DNA from: SIG672 sp045657105
GTDB taxonomy: Bacteria > Bacillota > Clostridia > Oscillospirales > CAG-272
Length of the DNA: 61,861 nucleotides
NCBI GenBank assembly: GCA_045657105.1
Contig: JAZOSN010000042.1
Coordinates: forward strand, 1 to 61,861
Reading direction: 5' to 3'
Of this stretch, positions 32,919-40,038 are shown one piece after another. A program made the position numbers and the translations under genes. The notes beneath the pieces were generated by a model. It had not been told where the DNA came from. It saw only the letters and a program-made list of their open reading frames with translations, and did not search any database. The first letter of the stretch is position 1. Each line of letters begins with the position of its first letter.

Positions 32919-33657
32919 TATTTCTCAAAGCACGATAATAAGCGTCAAGGATCTGAAAAAGAGCTTTGACAGCAACGAGGTCCTGAAAGGGATAGACATT
33001 GATATAAACAAGGGCGACGTCGTCTGTGTTATCGGCGCGTCCGGATCGGGAAAATCAACCTTCCTGCGCTGCCTCAATCTTCTCGAAGAGCCGAGCGGCG
33101 GAAGCATTTTCTTCGAGGGCGAGGATCTGACAAATTCCAAGGTCGATCTCAATGCCCACCGTCAGAAAATGGGAATGGTTTTCCAGCAGTTTAACCTCTT
33201 CCCTCACCTGACTGTAATGAAAAACCTCACGCTTGCTCCTATGATGCTCAAAAAGCTCCCCAAGGAGGAAGCAGAGGCAAAGGCTCTCGCGCTTCTTGCA
33301 AGAGTAGGTCTTGCGGACAGAGCGGATTCTTATCCAAATCAGCTCTCGGGCGGTCAGAAGCAGAGAGTTGCTATCGTCCGTGCGCTTTGCATGGAGCCTG
33401 AGCTCATGCTCTTCGACGAGCCGACCTCGGCACTCGACCCCGAAATGGTCGGCGAGGTTCTCGACGTTATGAAGGAGCTTGCCCATGAGGGAATGACCAT
33501 GGTAGTTGTAACTCACGAAATGGGATTTGCGCGCGAGGTATCAAACCGCGTTATCTTCCTTGACGAGGGCGTTATCGCAGAAGAGGGCGCTCCCGCCGAC
33601 GTTTTCGGCAACCCTCAGTGCGACCGACTCCGCTCGTTCCTCGCAAAGGTTTTATGA
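32908..33657 (+). CDS. amino acid ABC transporter ATP-binding protein
   Basis: The 249-residue ATPase that powers the importer. Walker A is GASGSGKST (43-51), the signature is LSGGQKQR, Walker B is LMLFDEPTSALDPE, and the switch histidine is in VVTHEMGFA. These are canonical for the GlnQ/ArtP group. ATG 32908 is 13 nt after AAAGGAGG, within the 3' end of the permease gene. The last gene of the transporter, it is followed by a structured spacer and argF. Confidence 0.95.
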   Translation: MENNISQSTIISVKDLKKSFDSNEVLKGIDIDINKGDVVCVIGASGSGKSTFLRCLNLLEEPSGGSIFFEGEDLTNSKVDLNAHRQKMGMVFQQFNLFPHLTVMKNLTLAPMMLKKLPKEEAEAKALALLARVGLADRADSYPNQLSGGQKQRVAIVRALCMEPELMLFDEPTSALDPEMVGEVLDVMKELAHEGMTMVVVTHEMGFAREVSNRVIFLDEGVIAEEGAPADVFGNPQCDRLRSFLAKVL

Positions 33658-33663
33658 TTCCTG

Positions 33664-33780
33664 AAACCCTTTTTTGAAAAAAGGGTTTTCAGACTTTCCC
33701 AAAAACTCTACTTAAAATAGATTTTATTGTTTTATTTAAAGTTTTTGAAGGTTTTAGTGAGCTTTTTCAAAAAGTTCCCT
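33664..33780 (+). repeat. composite hairpin element between the ATPase gene and argF
   Basis: The left hairpin (33664-33688) is AAACCC-T6-G-A6-GGGTTT. Inverted CCCAAAAACT and TAAAGTTTTTGAAGG blocks about 40 bp apart follow, then a weaker right hairpin with AGCTTTTT/AAAAAGTT arms. The spacer resembles that between hisA and hisF in reverse orientation. It ends just before the argF ribosome binding site AGAAAGGA. Confidence 0.8.
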
Positions 33781-33796
33781 AAGAAAGGATATTATT

Positions 33797-34780
33797 ATGA
33801 ACTTAAAAAACAGAGATTTTTTGAAGCTCCTTGATTTCACGAGCGAGGAGATCTCCTATCTTATAGACCTCGCCGCAGAGCTTAAAGCGAAGAAAAAGGC
33901 GGGAGTTCCGCATAAAATGTGCGAGGGTAAAAATATCGCGCTTATATTCGAAAAGACGAGCACTCGCACGAGATGCGCGTTTGAGGTCGCCGCGCACGAT
34001 CTCGGAATGGGAGTTACCTATCTCGATCCGAGCGGCTCGCAGATCGGCAAAAAAGAGAGCATCTCCGACACCGCGCGCGTTCTCTCGCGTATGTACGACG
34101 GTATCGAATACAGAGGCTTCGGACAGGAGATCGTTGAAGATCTCGCAAAATACTCGTCCTGCCCCGTTTGGAACGGACTCACAAACGAGTTTCACCCCAC
34201 CCAGATACTTGCAGATTTCCTCACCATAAAGGAACACTGCGGCGGACTTTCCGGTAAGAAGCTCGTTTATATGGGCGACGCGAGATACAATATGGGCAAC
34301 TCTCTTATGGTCGGTTGCGCGAAGATGGGTATGCATTTCGTTGCCTGCGCTCCAAAAAAATATTTCCCGAACGAAACGCTTGTAAGTGAGTGCAAGAAGA
34401 TTGCCGAAAAGACCGGAGCGATCCTTGAATTCATCGAGGATCCGATGATAGCGACAAAGGGCGCAGACGTTATCTACACCGACGTTTGGGTTTCGATGGG
34501 CGAAGCCGACAGCGTATGGCAGGAGCGAATCGACGATCTCACGCCTTACCGCGTAACGAAGGCTCTTATGGATAATGCGGGAGAAAAATGCCGCTTTATG
34601 CACTGTCTGCCCGCATTCCACGATCTCGGAACGGGAATCGGAAAGCAGATAAACGAAAAATTCGGGCTCGACTGCATGGAGGTTACCGACGAAGTGTTCG
34701 AGAGCGAGCAATCGATAGTATTTGACGAAGCCGAAAACCGTATGCACACGATCAAGGCGGTTATGGCGGCGACGCTTTAA
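33797..34780 (+). CDS. argF: ornithine carbamoyltransferase
   Basis: Makes citrulline from ornithine and carbamoyl phosphate. The 327-residue protein has the carbamoyl-phosphate loop TSTRTRC (54-60), the HPTQILADFLTI block and the ornithine loop HCLPAFHD. DxxxSMG is present as VWVSMGE. The HPTQ and STRTR motifs separate it from the aspartate enzyme at the other end of the window. The catabolic ArcB is a close relative, but pairing with argG favours the biosynthetic role. Confidence 0.95.
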   Translation: MNLKNRDFLKLLDFTSEEISYLIDLAAELKAKKKAGVPHKMCEGKNIALIFEKTSTRTRCAFEVAAHDLGMGVTYLDPSGSQIGKKESISDTARVLSRMYDGIEYRGFGQEIVEDLAKYSSCPVWNGLTNEFHPTQILADFLTIKEHCGGLSGKKLVYMGDARYNMGNSLMVGCAKMGMHFVACAPKKYFPNETLVSECKKIAEKTGAILEFIEDPMIATKGADVIYTDVWVSMGEADSVWQERIDDLTPYRVTKALMDNAGEKCRFMHCLPAFHDLGTGIGKQINEKFGLDCMEVTDEVFESEQSIVFDEAENRMHTIKAVMAATL

Positions 34781-34784
34781 AATC

Positions 34785-34905
34785 GAGATAAATCCCCGAC
34801 GGGATTTATCTCATATCGAATTTTCGCGAAGCGAAAATATATCGACAAAAAAAGAGAGCAAGAACGGAAGGTTTTATCCTTCTATTCTTGCTCTCTCTGT
34901 TTTTA
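34785..34905 (+). terminator. tandem terminators after argF
   Basis: The first hairpin (34785-34812) has GAGATAAATCCC and its complement. The second (34853-34896) has AGAGAGCAAGAA and its complement followed by CTGTTTTTA, and can also end the convergent xre gene. A third small palindrome ATTTTCGCGAAGCGAAAAT lies between them. Confidence 0.85.
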
Positions 34906-34925
34906 TTTCCAAGGCGGCGCGACGG

Positions 34926-35120
34926 TTATTTCTCGTCGGTCAAACCCAAAATATAGTCGGTTGACGTATTATAAAACCTTGCCAAAGCAACGAGGCACTC
35001 TATCGGAATCTGCCTCTGTCCGTTTTCATATTGACAATATGTGTTTTGCTTTACATGTAAGTAGTCTGCTACTTCTTTCTGTGTCAAATCTTTATCTTCT
35101 CTCAAATCACGAAGCCTCAT
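34926..35120 (-). CDS. Xre-family helix-turn-helix repressor
   Basis: A 64-residue single-domain repressor: LTQKEVADYLHVKQNTYCQY is the HTH and LVALARFYNTSTDYILGL the closing helices. AGGGAGA precedes the ATG. It is divergent from a small DUF6809-like gene, and paired palindromes lie between them, as in the Xre module near 23.2 kb. The two proteins are related in layout but not close copies. Confidence 0.9.
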   Translation of the reverse strand: MRLRDLREDKDLTQKEVADYLHVKQNTYCQYENGQRQIPIECLVALARFYNTSTDYILGLTDEK

Positions 35121-35159
35121 AATATTCTCCCTGCTAAAATATATCTAAGTTATTTTAAC

Positions 35160-35206
35160 ATATCTCGTTTTGAGATATTGACTTTTATCTCAAAATGTGA
35201 TATATT
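35160..35206 (+). promoter_or_regulatory. promoter with two Xre operators, second module
   Basis: The promoter is TTGACT (35178-35183), 17-bp spacer, TATATT (35201-35206). Operator 1 (35160-35178) is ATATCTCGTTTTGAGATAT; operator 2 (35187-35203) is TATCTC-N5-GTGATA, an imperfect copy. They flank the -35 box. Confidence 0.75.
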
Positions 35207-35236
35207 TATATATCATCAACATATAGGAGATTAACT

Positions 35237-35512
35237 ATGAGAAAAATAATCGAAGAACTTTGGTACGGCAACATAGATCCGAGCGTAAAATGCCGTGAGC
35301 TAAGTAAAGAAACAAAGGAACTTATGGGATACGTTGCAAGACATCACGACGATCTGAATGCAAGTCTAACCGATGATCAAAAAGCCATCTTGGAAAAATT
35401 CGACGATTGCTACGCCGAGCTGACAAACATAAACGAGCAAAAGATTTTCGTGTACGCGTTTCGACTCGGTGCAAAGCTCGCCATAGAGGTTATGACAGAC
35501 AAGTTCGAGTAA
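35237..35512 (+). CDS. small helical protein, DUF6809-like
   Basis: A 91-residue, all-helical cytoplasmic protein. The start MRKIIEELWYGNIDP and a C-terminal amphipathic segment ending FRLGAKLAIEVM recall a family of small Firmicutes proteins (DUF6809) of unknown role. AGGAGATT precedes the ATG. It is probably the target of the divergent Xre repressor, since both operators overlap its promoter. No function is proposed. Confidence 0.65.
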   Translation: MRKIIEELWYGNIDPSVKCRELSKETKELMGYVARHHDDLNASLTDDQKAILEKFDDCYAELTNINEQKIFVYAFRLGAKLAIEVMTDKFE

Positions 35513-35572
35513 TATAACGGGCACCTCCTCCAAAGTTCAAGATAATTTCTGCAATCGGTCATAATTTATGTA

Positions 35573-35601
35573 TTGACAAATCTCTTGCTTGGAATTATAA
35601 T
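35573..35601 (+). promoter_or_regulatory. promoter of the CotH operon
   Basis: Perfect TTGACA (35573-35578), 17-bp spacer, perfect TATAAT (35596-35601). Confidence 0.85.
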
Positions 35602-35661
35602 CAAGGTAGGAAATATTTTGAATTTTAAGTCTTTTCGGACTTTTACTATACGGAGGATAAA

Positions 35662-38532
35662 ATGTTTACAAAGCTCCTTGCACGCGGACTTGCACTTTTG
35701 CTCGTCCTCGTTACGCTTCTCTCGCTTATGACCGCCTGTGTGCAAAACACCGGCGAAAGCACCGACACCGGCGAAGGTGACCGCACTCAGAACGACGGCA
35801 CAGACGGCACCGATACTCAGACGCCGCCTGCTCCCGAAGCACCGGTCGTCGAGGAAAACCCCGCTATCAAGATAACCGAGCTTATGGTCGTAAACACCGT
35901 CGGCGCAGAGGACTTGGGCGGCAAGACCTCGCCTTGGATCGAATTTTTCAACACGAGCGATGCCGAGGTCGATCTTTCACAGTATTCTATTCGCGTGGAC
36001 ACGAGCGCGGATACTCCCCTGCCTGCCATAAAGCTCGCTTCGGGTGAGTATGCTCTCGTTTTCGCAAACGGCGAAAGCACCGAAAGCTCGATTGCACTCA
36101 CGCTTGCCTCGAAGGGCGTCGTTACGCTCACACACGGCAAGGCGATATGCGAAAGCTTCCTTTACGTCAACAAAACCGCAAACCACTCGTTCGTAAGAGC
36201 AAACGGAAGTGAAACTCCCTTCCCTACGCCCGGATACGAAAACGTGCGCGAGAAGGACAATCTTATAATCAGTGAGCTTATGTCGACAAACTCGCTATTC
36301 CCGATAAACGGAGTGGACTGCGACTGGATCGAGCTCTACAACGGCTCGGACTACGCGATCGACCTGTCAGACTACTATGCCGCGACAGACTCGACAGAGC
36401 CCTACAAGGCAAGACTGCCCGAGACAATTCTTGAAAGCGGTCAGTACACCGTTCTCGCCTGTGAAAAGGATCTCCCCTTCAAGCTCTCAAAGGACGGCGA
36501 GAGCGTCTATATTACCCGTAACGACGGCGTTCTTGCCGCATCTGTCATCTACGAAGCGATGGAGAAAAACACCGCTTGGACATACGACAGAGGCATCGTT
36601 GACTACCCGTCGCCCGGATACGAAAACACCGAGAGCGGCTCGACTCTCGCCATAACCTCGCGCAAGGGACTCGTTATATCCGAGGTCGTTTCCTCGAACA
36701 CGAAATATTCGCCCTTCAACAAAAAATACTGCGATATGGTCGAGATATACAACGCGTCGAGCGAGCCGATCGACCTTTCAAAATATTTCCTCTCGGACAA
36801 AGACAGCACGCCTCTTCTCTACCGTCTGCCCGAGATCACGCTTGAAAGCGGTGCTTACTACGTTATCTACTGTGACACCGAAGTAAGCGGTGCGGCACCC
36901 ATCGGAATTTCGTCCGACGGAGAGAACATCTGGCTAAATCGTGAGGATGGATACGTTTCGGACGCGCTTGCCGTTCCCGACATTCCTGTAAACCGCGCTT
37001 GGGGACGCTACGGCGACAGACTCATCTATTTCGCAACTCCTACGCCCGGAAAGGCAAATCCCGACGGATATGAAACCATAACGACAACGCCGCTCGCAAG
37101 CTCGCCGAGCGGCATTTACACCGACACCCAGAGAGTAACTCTCTCGGGCGAGGGCACGATATATTACACCACCGACGGCACGAAGCCGTCTACCGCGTCG
37201 GCAAAATACAACGGAGAAACGATAGAGGTCAGTAAAACGATGGCGATCCGCGCGATAGCCTACTCGGGCGACAAGATCCCCTCGTACTCTGTGACCTACA
37301 ACTATTTCATCAAAATTCCCGAGTACACTCTGCCGGTCATCAAGATCTCGATGTCAGACGACGATCTTTTCGGATCAAACGGAATATACACCAGATACAA
37401 TTCCAAGATCGAAAGACAGGCGAACTGCGCCTTTTACGTTGACGGAAACGAGGAGTTCTCTATCGACTGCGGAATAAAGGTTTTCGGCGCGTACAGCCGA
37501 AGATTTCCGAAAAAGAGCTTTCAGCTCGAATTCCGTGCAAGCTACGGCAAGGGACGTCTTGAATATCAGGTCTTCGAAAATATGAGCCTTGACAGCTTCA
37601 ACAACATCGTTCTGAGAAGCGGCTCGCAAAACTGCTACGCTACCGACTCGATGATGGCGGACGAGTACGTCGCCTCGCTTGCCGCGTATAGCGGATATAT
37701 GTCCGAGGTGCTCGTTCAGGCGTACAGACCTTGTCACCTCTATCTCAACGGAGAATACTGGGGAATATATTTTATCCGCGAAAAGGTGGACGACGATTTT
37801 ATCGCAGACCATTTCGATGTACCCAAGGACAGTGTGACGATCATCGACTGGACGAACACACTGAACACGGGCAGTTCGAGTCAGGGTTGGAGCACGATCT
37901 GGAAGAACGTCTATACCAAAAAGCTAAATTTTGCAAACGACGACAACTACAAGTGGCTTGCCGATCAGATAGATCTCGAAAGCTTTTCGGATATGATAAT
38001 AATGAGAATGTGGGCGGGCGACAAGGATCTCCCGAACATCAGAGCGTTCAAATCTCCCTACTACGACGACGGAAAATGGCATTTTATCCTGCACGACAAC
38101 GATATGAGCCTGCGCGCAAACTGGACCAGATTCAACCTGTTTTTAAACGATAGCAGTACGAAAAAGACTCACGCGCTTTTCAGAGCTCTTATGGAAAACA
38201 AGCAGTACCGCATATATTTCCTCGACAGGCTTGCTTATCAACTGAGCACCACGCTTTCGGTGGAAAACGCTACGGCGCGCCTTGACGAGATGGTCGCCGA
38301 GCTCGAAAATGATATGCCCTATCAGATCGCGCGTTGGAAAAACGACAACAATTCTTATATGACTCACCTGCCGAATATGGCGAAATGGAGAGAAAATCTC
38401 GATTATCTCTATTACTGTGTGAGCGATCTCAAAATACAGAGATTCGTTCAGGACGCCGCAAATGCGCTATCTCTGAACAAAGAAGGGATCGCGAAATATA
38501 TGGGCGAGGAATTTGCGAAATATATGCCCTGA
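35662..38532 (+). CDS. CotH kinase-family lipoprotein with lamin-tail domains
   Basis: A 956-residue exported lipoprotein. The signal peptide ends LMTAC (lipid on C26), then a Thr/Asp-rich linker. Three lamin-tail-like domains follow (about 68-195, 203-330, 345-470; each has WIEFFN/WIELYN/MVEIYNASS and DLSxY). Next is a chitobiase/FN3-like beta domain with IYYTTDGTKPS (about 490-560). The C-terminal CotH domain carries GEYWGIYFIREKVDDDF and the metal-binding HDNDMS. CotH proteins are atypical secreted kinases in spore coats and cellulosomes. GGAGGATAAA precedes the ATG. It leads a three-gene unit. Confidence 0.9.
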   Translation: MFTKLLARGLALLLVLVTLLSLMTACVQNTGESTDTGEGDRTQNDGTDGTDTQTPPAPEAPVVEENPAIKITELMVVNTVGAEDLGGKTSPWIEFFNTSDAEVDLSQYSIRVDTSADTPLPAIKLASGEYALVFANGESTESSIALTLASKGVVTLTHGKAICESFLYVNKTANHSFVRANGSETPFPTPGYENVREKDNLIISELMSTNSLFPINGVDCDWIELYNGSDYAIDLSDYYAATDSTEPYKARLPETILESGQYTVLACEKDLPFKLSKDGESVYITRNDGVLAASVIYEAMEKNTAWTYDRGIVDYPSPGYENTESGSTLAITSRKGLVISEVVSSNTKYSPFNKKYCDMVEIYNASSEPIDLSKYFLSDKDSTPLLYRLPEITLESGAYYVIYCDTEVSGAAPIGISSDGENIWLNREDGYVSDALAVPDIPVNRAWGRYGDRLIYFATPTPGKANPDGYETITTTPLASSPSGIYTDTQRVTLSGEGTIYYTTDGTKPSTASAKYNGETIEVSKTMAIRAIAYSGDKIPSYSVTYNYFIKIPEYTLPVIKISMSDDDLFGSNGIYTRYNSKIERQANCAFYVDGNEEFSIDCGIKVFGAYSRRFPKKSFQLEFRASYGKGRLEYQVFENMSLDSFNNIVLRSGSQNCYATDSMMADEYVASLAAYSGYMSEVLVQAYRPCHLYLNGEYWGIYFIREKVDDDFIADHFDVPKDSVTIIDWTNTLNTGSSSQGWSTIWKNVYTKKLNFANDDNYKWLADQIDLESFSDMIIMRMWAGDKDLPNIRAFKSPYYDDGKWHFILHDNDMSLRANWTRFNLFLNDSSTKKTHALFRALMENKQYRIYFLDRLAYQLSTTLSVENATARLDEMVAELENDMPYQIARWKNDNNSYMTHLPNMAKWRENLDYLYYCVSDLKIQRFVQDAANALSLNKEGIAKYMGEEFAKYMP

Positions 38533-38557
38533 CCTTTAAGAAAGGATCAAAACAGAT

Positions 38558-38770
38558 ATGCAAAGCTCAAAAAAGCCGCCTCAAAAGAAAAAGCGGCAGT
38601 CAAGCTGCGAAAGCTGTGAATTTTACGATTACGACGAGTTTTATGAGTCCTACTCTTGCCGAGTAAATCTCGATCAGGACGATCAGATCCGCTTTATTTC
38701 GGGAGATAGCGCGTCCTGTCCTTACTATCGCTATTACGACGAATACAAGAGCGTCCAAAAGCAAAATTAA
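38558..38770 (+). CDS. small cysteine-containing protein (DUF6472-like)
   Basis: A 70-residue protein with four cysteines: CESCEFYDYDEFYESYSC and CPYY near the end, a likely zinc site. The pattern matches the DUF6472 family of small Firmicutes proteins, which have no known function. The N-terminal 15 residues are lysine-rich. It lies 25 nt after cotH and 10 nt before the deacetylase gene, so it belongs to that operon. Confidence 0.75.
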   Translation: MQSSKKPPQKKKRQSSCESCEFYDYDEFYESYSCRVNLDQDDQIRFISGDSASCPYYRYYDEYKSVQKQN

Positions 38771-38780
38771 GGAGAATTTT

Positions 38781-39572
38781 ATGATACAGTTTAACGTTTT
38801 TCCGGAAGGCAAGAAAAGAATAGTCACGTTCAGTTATGACGACGGTCATACAAACGACGCCCGCCTCGTTGGGCTTTTTAACAAGTACGGCGTGAAGGGC
38901 ACCTTTCATTTAAACGACAAAAGGGCGGACTTTGACAGACGCAAGGACACGCTTCGCGAGCTCTACCGCGGTCACGAGATCTCCTGTCACACCTCGACTC
39001 ACGGATTTCTTAACAACATGCCCGCGTCGAGCATTATAAACGAGGTCTTTGAAAACCGCCGCGCGCTCGAAGAAATCGCGCTATACCCTGTCGTTGGTAT
39101 GTCATATCCGTCGGGCGACTACTCAAAAGAGGTTGAAAACGCCCTCTCTGCCTGCGGTATAGTTTACAGCAGAACAACGGTGAATACCGAAAAATTCGAA
39201 TTTCCTAAAAACTTTCTCGAATGGCACCCCACCTGCCATCACAAAAACGCCGTTCCTCTTTGCGAAAAGTTTATGGCTGCTCTTGACTCCCCGTGGGAGC
39301 GACCGCTTCTCTATATTTGGGGACACGCTCACGAGCTGAGATGCGAAGAGGATTGGGAGCATATGGAGAAGATTCTTTCTCTCGTTTCGGGCTCGGGCAA
39401 GATCTGGTACGCTACGAATATAGAAATCTACCGCTACCGACAGGCGCAGAGGGCGCTCGTCGTATCGGCAGACGAAAAGATCCTTTACAACCCCTCGTCG
39501 CTCGACGTCTGGGTTGAAAAGGACAAGACCGACATTATCTGTATCCCCGCAGGAAAAACGGTAACTATCTAA
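38781..39572 (+). CDS. polysaccharide deacetylase family protein
   Basis: A 263-residue protein with a NodB-homology domain: motif 1 is TFSYDDGHTND, where the paired aspartates are the catalytic base and a metal ligand, and motif 2 is SCHTSTHGF, with its two metal-binding histidines. The later WGHAHEL supplies another histidine. Members remove N- or O-acetyl groups from glycans. No signal peptide is present, so it is probably cytoplasmic. The C-terminal 50 residues form a small beta domain. AAGGAGAA precedes the ATG. It ends the CotH operon. Confidence 0.85.
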   Translation: MIQFNVFPEGKKRIVTFSYDDGHTNDARLVGLFNKYGVKGTFHLNDKRADFDRRKDTLRELYRGHEISCHTSTHGFLNNMPASSIINEVFENRRALEEIALYPVVGMSYPSGDYSKEVENALSACGIVYSRTTVNTEKFEFPKNFLEWHPTCHHKNAVPLCEKFMAALDSPWERPLLYIWGHAHELRCEEDWEHMEKILSLVSGSGKIWYATNIEIYRYRQAQRALVVSADEKILYNPSSLDVWVEKDKTDIICIPAGKTVTI

Positions 39573-39583
39573 TCACACAAAAC

Positions 39584-39618
39584 AAAAAAGCATAGAACCT
39601 TTCGTTCTATGCTTTTTT
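39584..39618. terminator. bidirectional terminator
   Basis: Stem AAAAAAGCATAGAAC and its complement with loop CTTTC, then T run; it separates convergent genes. Confidence 0.92.
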
Positions 39619-39649
39619 GATTTTAACAGAAATTAGTCAGCTTTTTCAA

Positions 39650-39892
39650 TTACTTAACAATTGCGAAAAACTTCAAGAAGCAAAGTACTATTCCTACGAT
39701 GCTGTAAATTTCCATAAGGCTACCGATGATACCAAATATCCAGCCTATAATGGGGAATTGCGCAAGGATGCCGATAAGGAATCCAACAAGCACGCAGATT
39801 ACAAGAAAAATAACAATCTGAATGATAAGCGATGCGATATCCTTTTCCTTTACGTTAAAAGGCGTAGGCCAAATTTTCTTCAAAAGATCCAT
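39650..39892 (-). CDS. small two-helix membrane protein
   Basis: An 80-residue protein with two hydrophobic segments (about 23-45 and 50-75) joined by a short glycine-rich turn. The N-terminal MDLLKKIWPTPF and the positive tail suggest an Nin-Cin hairpin. AAAGGAGGA precedes the ATG and a consensus promoter lies upstream. Similar small proteins occur in many Clostridia; none that I know has a function. Confidence 0.7.
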   Translation of the reverse strand: MDLLKKIWPTPFNVKEKDIASLIIQIVIFLVICVLVGFLIGILAQFPIIGWIFGIIGSLMEIYSIVGIVLCFLKFFAIVK

Positions 39893-39924
39893 TTCAGAAT
39901 CCTCCTTTCGTGTTTTATATATTC

Positions 39925-39953
39925 ATTATACACTCGCGGTCACTAAAAATCAA
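39925..39953 (-). promoter_or_regulatory. promoter of the small membrane protein gene
   Basis: Minus-strand TTGATT (39948-39953), 17-bp spacer, TATAAT (39925-39930). Confidence 0.75.
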
Positions 39954-40038
39954 TAGTTTATTGCAAAAAAATCCATTTTTCGTCATTGTTTAGTCCCGAA
40001 AATTCAAGGCTTCACAACATTATATTCGCGCACGTCGA

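Noticed and set aside
33658..33720. Intrinsic terminator of the ABC transporter operon
   Set aside because: The AAACCC-T6-G-A6-GGGTTT hairpin has no following U run on the plus strand and recurs before hisF in the opposite sense, so it is treated as part of the repeat family.
35662..39572. Sporulation coat operon because of the CotH name
   Set aside because: No sigma-E/K-type promoter is seen; the promoter is sigma-A-like and the protein is a lipoprotein with extracellular domains.
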